Of a stretch of 64,000 nt of DNA, positions 58,419 to 64,000 are shown in pieces; position 1 is the first letter of the stretch; each line of letters starts with the position of its first letter. The notes under the pieces are model-generated. The model saw nothing but the letters and a program-made list of their open reading frames with translations. It made no database searches and was not told where the DNA came from. This DNA is from Daldinia sp. FL1419. Taxonomy: Eukaryota > Ascomycota > Sordariomycetes > Xylariales > Hypoxylaceae. The translations under genes were made by a program, and so were the position numbers. The DNA is taken from NCBI GenBank assembly GCA_025201765.1, contig MU623362.1, positions 62,001 through 126,000 on the forward strand, read 5' to 3'.

Positions 58419-61400
58419 AATCTGGGGGATTCAGTGCTGATGTATGTGGCGTTGCGAATCAACCTGTAACTTCCATAGCTGACTTAGATTCTAATTAGTC
58501 GACCACTACCTAATGAGTGTCATATGGACATGGCACTAACGGTGATATCGAAGAAAAATAGATCGCGGGTGAGTATTTTTACTACAATCCGGGGTGTTAT
58601 CAAGGACTTAGGGGAGGTCCCCTTCTTACCGGGATACGGCCCGGGCTGAAGCTTAATGATTCCAGCATTGTCGCTTGTCCTGCATACTTACTAGAGGTTA
58701 AAGGGGTCGATAAGACACCGATATAGTATCAATAGGATTTATATTTATCGTTATCTCTAGCTAGGTCTCTGGGAGTGTCTAGAACGCTCGAAATAAGACA
58801 GGCTGGAGATCCCAAATATGCACATGCATAGTTGTTTCAATGGAAACGTCATCGGGGCCGGAGAACATCTAGGTCTGCTGCGTGACTGTCTTGTCCTACG
58901 TGCTTAGAAACATGATGGCTGGAAATATGTATCACTGTGCAATGCGACTTAGTCAGACGTTGCGAAACGCAAAGATGGGAATGCTTGAGGCATCGGCATA
59001 ACGTTATCAATATCACGCGTGCATCCCGGGGGCACGGCTGCAATATTTTAACCATTCTCTTCTTCTCCCCGTCTTGGTAGGACTTAATATTGGCTGACCG
59101 TCGGACCAGATTAGTGTTCCAGAGGATCGGTAACAGACTGACTGCATGTTATCTCGGGCTGGGAGTGAGTGGGTAGGTGCCCAATATAGCCTATCTGGCT
59201 CAAGTTGCTCGGGAGATCATTATCATCCATTACTCCATGCATAATACAACAGTCAGCGTCCCTTTCGGTCTGCAAGGCTGCGGTAGAGAAGACCGTCATG
59301 TAAACAGACAGTGGCATGATCTAGATGATACGACGCTCCTGCTTACAGGCTGCATCTTGCTGGCCCTTGGCCGTCCATCCGGGAACGCCAGTTCGTCCGC
59401 TAGACTGGGTGGTACGGAGGTCTTGGAATGAGCGGTCAACGGCTACGGCCTTGTTTACTCGTGACGTTTTCTGTTGTGTTTCCCCTCGTGCCCGTACAAA
59501 TTATGCCTATCCAAGTCGAAACTGAGATCGCACAGTAGCGACGAGGCTCTACCACCCTGCATTATACGAGGGAAAAAGCGCCTACTTGTATATATGCGTG
59601 GTGTGAATTTGCGGATACCGGCAGGCAATAGCGGGTGTACAATGCATTCTGCAGGACTTCTCTGCAGGGTTTCGATCGGCATGAGAAGACTGACATCAGC
59701 TTGGGAAGGGCATGTCCATCCTATAACAACGGGTCCCGGACGAGGCTTTCTGTATTACCACATGGCACACATGGCGAAACTTTCTAGCCCCCAAAGATTT
59801 AGACGGTTAAGGTGATGGTGTAGCAATAAACGGGGGGGAGAAGAAGACGAAATGACACTTTGTGATTAAAGTTTACCAATAATCCGGAGAAAGAAGCGGC
59901 GTGGTTGATTAGACTTTCGGGCACTCCCGTCCGGTGTTACTATTTATGTGTGCCCGAATTCTCCTAGCCTTGGGTACCTAGGTAGATACCTAAATCTACC
60001 AAGTACCTACTAGGTTAGGTAAGGTATCTACTCTTAAGTTAGCCCCTAAAGGCTGTTTTGTTGGTACAATTACCATAATACGTCCGAGCAACCTAGCGCA
60101 CAACGCGCCAGCCAGCGTAAGCTTCCTATTCTTCCATCTCAATTACCTCTCGTACGGCGACCAATGAAAACCGCCGATGGGACTCCAATTTATCTGCTGT
60201 GTTCGGGTCACAGAGGAAAAAAGAAAAGAAAGAAAAAAGAAAGAAAAAAAGAGGGGGATAAAACGAGGGGGTCAAAAATATATCCGGCTTGGGTTTTCCC
60301 CAAAACAATCACGGATAATGAATAATATATGATGGCGACATGAAAACAAGGAACAAAGGGGGAAACATCAATTCTAGGCTCGGGGCTCAGCCGCACACAT
60401 TGCAACGGCAGGCTTATCTCATCTCCCACCCCAAGAGAAGCGAAGAAGCAGGCTCGTAGGGCTGTTGTCGTGTCGCCTTGGAATATGCCTCATGCGCGCG
60501 GAACGAGCGCTTCTCGCTTCTCGCTTCTCTTCTCGTGTGGCCAGCACCTAAAAAGGATCCGGGAACAGCGCGGTCGTCAGAAGACCCGACTTGAAAAGTT
60601 TTGTTCTTTGCTGCTGGTAACTCCGAACTCCCTGTGACTTTTCGAGATCACGCTTTGCAATTAAGAACCGTGCCGTACGGCGTATATTTATGTAATGCGA
60701 TGTAATATAATAATTATATAATATATAGATAGATAACGACATCAACGCGATCGAATTGGATCAGATGTTTGCATACCAACCGAAGATTACGTTGTCCGTC
60801 GTTCGGTTTCTCTGTTTGCTTCCCCAATTCGCATTCCGGCGATACGATGCCGTAATTCATCATGGTGAAGCATCCGGTAGTCCTCAAAAAGGGGGCGGGG
60901 CGATAAGTTTATCTTATTTCCCATGTACGATGTATGCGGGTCGCTATGTTGGTCGCTCTCCGCCACGACCTTACATCCGCATGCATACATCATCCATGAT
61001 ACTTGCATGCCTAGGCCTGTGTAATGTAATGTACCTCGACTTACTATTTTATTTATTTCGTTTACCTAGGTACTATTCACATACATATACCATTACATAT
61101 TTGCCTAGGTACGCATCTGATCTGATGCAGGCCGTATTCGTTTCTCGTTGATGATTTCTGCGACACGCCGGCGCGAAGATTGCGAATACCATTTATTTCT
61201 TAATGGGCTACCACATCAGGTAGGCTTAGATGCGACAATCATGTACATATGTGTGGCGTGTGTTTTACTCCATACGGATGATGCGTATGTGCGCAGGGAG
61301 GTTAGAATAGAACCGGATGGGCCAGCCATCCATACCTACATCAACGTACATAAATAAAAATGGCTGAAGCAAGCCATCGTGCATGTTTCGACCGTCTTCT

Positions 61401-61838
61401 TTTCGTGGCGCAGTGAACGTCACATGTAAGTATATTCCATCCCTCCATATCATCCATGTGTCTTAGAATACTTACATACACGTATGACATCCCATGTCCG
61501 TATATACCACTTTTGCCCTAACCTAGGTGATTATGTGTGCACCGTCGAAAGAAACGTGAGGGCCACGCAGCAGAAGCAGTATGGCATTGTATGTAACAGC
61601 ACCCAGCAGGTCCTGGCGATCCCCCACACTTATTCAACCGAGTCTAATAAACGACATCTTGGAAATAAGAGAAAATAAAATAAGCAAAAGAGTTGAAACG
61701 GGACAAAAAAAAAGATAGCCTAACTCGATAGAGTACCTACCTAATTCGGACATGATGATGACGAGATCTTCGCTGTCTTGGGCTCGTCGTGCCGGACCAA
61801 CATTGTCTCCTATACGATACATATTGCGAACGAAACAG

Positions 61839-61866
<28 letters not shown>
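61839..61866. repeat. Poly-A tract, 28 nt
   Basis: An uninterrupted run of A in gene-poor DNA, with no associated element seen. Confidence 0.9.
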
Positions 61867-61871
<5 letters not shown>

Positions 61872-62128
61872 TTCGCACGCGACTAGGGAACCATGTTACG
61901 CATATTACATGATCTATGCGCGTCTTACCGGGTGAATAGATAGGATATATATCTGCTATATAATCCAAGCACGGGATACCGTACAGGGTATTACATTATA
62001 CGATCGACACCACGTATAATTAGATGTAGGTGGCCAAGGTAGTAAGGTAGTAGGACCGTAAGAAAATCGTAGACCGAGGGGTGGATTCGGTTCGAGATAA
62101 ACATAGCAGCAACCAGCCCGCCAGCTCA

Positions 62129-62165
62129 TACCATACCATACCTACCTACCTACCTACCTAGGTAC
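62129..62165. repeat. (TACC)n microsatellite ending in TACCTAGGTACC
   Basis: Tandem TACC/CTAC units run into the palindrome TACCTAGGTACC. This is the longest instance of the TACCTA motif that recurs in most intergenic regions of the window. Confidence 0.85.
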
Positions 62166-62518
62166 CGTTAGGTAAAGGCAAGGTCACAATCGTAAATCAT
62201 CTTCCGTAGCCCGCAAGACCCAACAAAACCCCAAAAGTTGAAACCGATCTGCCGAGTTCCATCGGCCTCGTTTCCTACCATGTTCCGGATGGGGTTGCCA
62301 GCTCCGGATAGACCAATACAATCACTATCGCTTTCTTCACCCGTGCTAGTGCGGACTTGCGCCCGCACGTAGTATGTCACGCGCTGGCGAGAAAAGGAAG
62401 AACAGGATAAAAAAAACAAAAATAATAGTTAGTAATAAAAACTCAAGACTTGTGGCTTTGGTCTCTTCGTTGCTGACACGCATACGTGCTACTAGATCAC
62501 CAAGGGCTTACTATTTGA

Positions 62519-62542
62519 TCTGTATCTGTATCTGTATCTGTA
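62519..62542. repeat. Hexanucleotide repeat (TCTGTA)4
   Basis: Four perfect copies in gene-poor DNA, 186 bp before the poly-G tract. Confidence 0.9.
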
Positions 62543-62711
62543 TGTACTAAAAACTAATGACGGAGGCTGGTGACCGGAAAGGCAAGTCCAAAACATTTTA
62601 ACGACCGATTTAAAACGGCACAGCGCATGTGATAGAGTGTTACGTTTCTCTTGCTCATGCATGCCCCACGCGTTGGAGCCTAACAATGTATGTGCGATGG
62701 TCAATCTGTTT

Positions 62712-62727
<16 letters not shown>

Positions 62728-62748
<21 letters not shown>

Positions 62749-62751
62749 GGG
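62728..62751. repeat. Poly-G tract, 24 nt, left of the gap
   Basis: An uninterrupted run of G directly after a T run and followed by an A run. Such a tract beside an assembly gap is suspicious as a sequencing or assembly artefact. Confidence 0.85.
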
Positions 62752-62822
62752 TAAAAAAAAAAAAAATAATGATAATTAAATTGTTGTGTTTGATTTAAAA
62801 ATAAAATTTTGTGACTGAAAAA

Positions 62823-62832
62823 NNNNNNNNNN
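62823..62832. other. Assembly gap (10 N)
   Basis: Ten undetermined bases. The left side ends in an A/T-rich stretch and the right side starts directly into a long C run, so the true length and content of the gap are unknown. Confidence 0.98.
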
Positions 62833-62835
62833 ACA

Positions 62836-62862
62836 CCCCCCCCCCCCCCCCCCCCCCCCCCC

Positions 62863-62919
<57 letters not shown>
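62836..62919. repeat. Poly-C tract of about 84 nt, right of the gap
   Basis: Almost pure C, with a single T near 62863. Together with the poly-G tract on the other side of the N gap it may reflect one collapsed G/C repeat or read artefacts rather than real chromosomal sequence. Confidence 0.85.
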
Positions 62920-64000
62920 AGGAAACATAGTGACACATATAGCTCATGAACTTGATGGTGTTCAATTAACTAGATACTATTCTGACTTCAAACTAAACAA
63001 CGCAGGGGAGAGCTTTTTTGACCTTGCATATTGGCGATGTTTTATGACTGCCTCCAGGGCCACCGCCAACAACAACTCTTTAGTCCAGCGTCTCATGCCA
63101 CACGGTTGATACTTTGCGCAGCAACGTATCCCCCGTGCGGCTCACCTTCACTCAGCTGGCGAATCTTTTCTTCGCACCGGGAGATCCGGATGTAGTGAGA
63201 CGATGCTACAATTTGCCGCGCATCATTTCTAACCCCTCTATCCCTGGAGAAAACAGCCTACCTCCACTCATCAACTGCCATGACCGCCTGCATGTATAAA
63301 CATGCCTACCAAGAGTTGGTAGGGCGGCCGCGTCGCGTACCTAACTCGGCGCGGCGCTTAGCCAAGTCTTTGGGAGAGGCGTTATTCCCAAGGGTTAGTT
63401 GATGGATCTAGTAATGTGCGGACAAAGACGGCGGTAAAGGGCTCCGCATTTCCTTGCTCAGCAAGGATTTCCAAATTATGCCCAGCTTCTTTTGTGTGAT
63501 CGTGAGATCATCCCCTCCTCGCTTTCAGGTCCCGGCCTTTGCGTTCCGGATTGCTTACCGATCTTGCCACGGCGCAAATCTCAGAACACACGAGGCCTCG
63601 GCATGCTGACAGCCAGTGTCTGCCTTTGGGAGCAGTATCTCAGATATTCTGCCTTGACTTCCGTTTCGATGCGACGTGTAGAATCGACCGAGTAGAATGC
63701 AACTATGAGACTCAATCTCTTGCATCCTCCATTTGAATAATCCTATGTCGCTTGATGGGATTTCTCGTTTCGAAGAAAAGGTTCAACGTCAAGTTGAGTT
63801 TGGTCCTTGTCGTCGGGGGAAGTCGTCATTAAGCTCGTGGGAATAATCGTTATTAGGTCGTTCATTAATCGTAAACATGAAACCGAGTCCCGGGAAAAGA
63901 AAGAGTACAATCTCCTGAAGCGAGGACGCTAACTAGAGGGCTGAATTTATCGTCCATAGTATTGCGGTTGGTTGATCGGGGTATCTTTATCTAAGAAAGC

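Larger units (their letters stand above)
58057..64000. other. Gene-poor region of 5.9 kb with an assembly gap
   Basis: No gene recognised. Small frames (up to 131 codons at 60756-61151) carry no motif. The region holds short inverted repeats at 58290-58315 and 58399-58418, simple repeats, homopolymers and the gap at 62823-62832. TACCTA-type motifs are frequent at 59970-60030, 61058-61110 and 62130-62175. Confidence 0.5.

Noticed and set aside
60756..61151. 131-codon plus-strand frame
   Set aside because: No motif or domain, and it overlaps simple-repeat and TACCTA-rich DNA. It is probably chance.
62168..62419. Minus-strand 83-codon frame with a segment GFNFWGFVGSCG
   Set aside because: It looks faintly protein-like but has no upstream exon or family resemblance.
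1..64000. tRNA, 5S rRNA, snRNA genes, telomeric repeats, CRISPR arrays
   Set aside because: I scanned for T-arm/B-box-like sequences on both strands and for TTAGGG repeats and found only isolated partial matches without tRNA arms. Nothing resembled an RNA gene, and spaced direct repeats are absent.

Overview
This is nuclear DNA of a filamentous ascomycete (Pezizomycotina, most likely Sordariomycetes). Genes are split by short introns (about 48-220 nt) with GTANGT-type donors, CTAAC-like branch points and YAG acceptors. The products are typical ascomycete single-copy proteins, and intergenic DNA is long and rich in homopolymers and TACCTA/TAGGTA motifs. I placed exon joins by reading donor, branch and acceptor sites and checking that the joined frame restores the known family motif.

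Layout. 1-2.4 kb: no gene recognised. 2.4-7.5 kb (-): DUSP-type ubiquitin protease (Ubp12-like). 9.5-12.8 kb (-): M16 insulin-degrading-enzyme/Ste23-type peptidase with a C-terminal SKL. 12.8-18.5 kb: gene-poor. 18.5-19.4 kb (-): Mpp6/MPHOSPH6-type exosome cofactor carrying a CCHC knuckle. 19.9-20.6 kb (+): complex I NDUFS6-type subunit. 21.2-21.9 kb (+): YjbQ/UPF0047 protein. 22.4-23.2 kb (-): CFIm25 (NUDT21-type) 3'-end processing factor. 23.57-24.44 kb: very AT-rich element with terminal inverted repeats and a TAA duplication. 25.3-26.3 kb (+): frameshifted Cys-rich membrane-protein gene. 27.2-28.0 kb (-): GC-rich secreted-protein gene. 31.6-33.1 kb (-): two-RRM RNA-binding protein. 34.8-36.5 kb (-): WRAP73/WDR8-type WD40 protein. 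37.3-39.5 kb (+): molybdenum cofactor locus (MoaA-MoaC, cnxABC/MOCS1 type). 43.0-44.0 kb (+): FYVE-finger protein. 48.3-49.9 kb (+): unrecognised 455-aa protein. 50.6-52.2 kb (-): ELO-family fatty acid elongase. 55.3-58.1 kb (+): seven-exon long-chain fatty alcohol oxidase. 58.1-64 kb: gene-poor, with an assembly gap at 62.82 kb.

The genes are mostly housekeeping and do not form one pathway. There are two RNA 3'-end/surveillance factors (Mpp6, CFIm25), two mitochondrial genes (NDUFS6, MOCS1-type), and a divergent pair of lipid genes (elongase and fatty alcohol oxidase). The observations most worth a second look are: the MoaA/MoaC locus, which can encode both a Gly-Gly-ending MoaA and a MoaA-MoaC fusion, as in the animal MOCS1 gene; the AT-rich inverted-repeat element; the Mpp6-zinc-knuckle fusion; a GC-AG intron in the peptidase; and stop-free introns that would be misread as coding.
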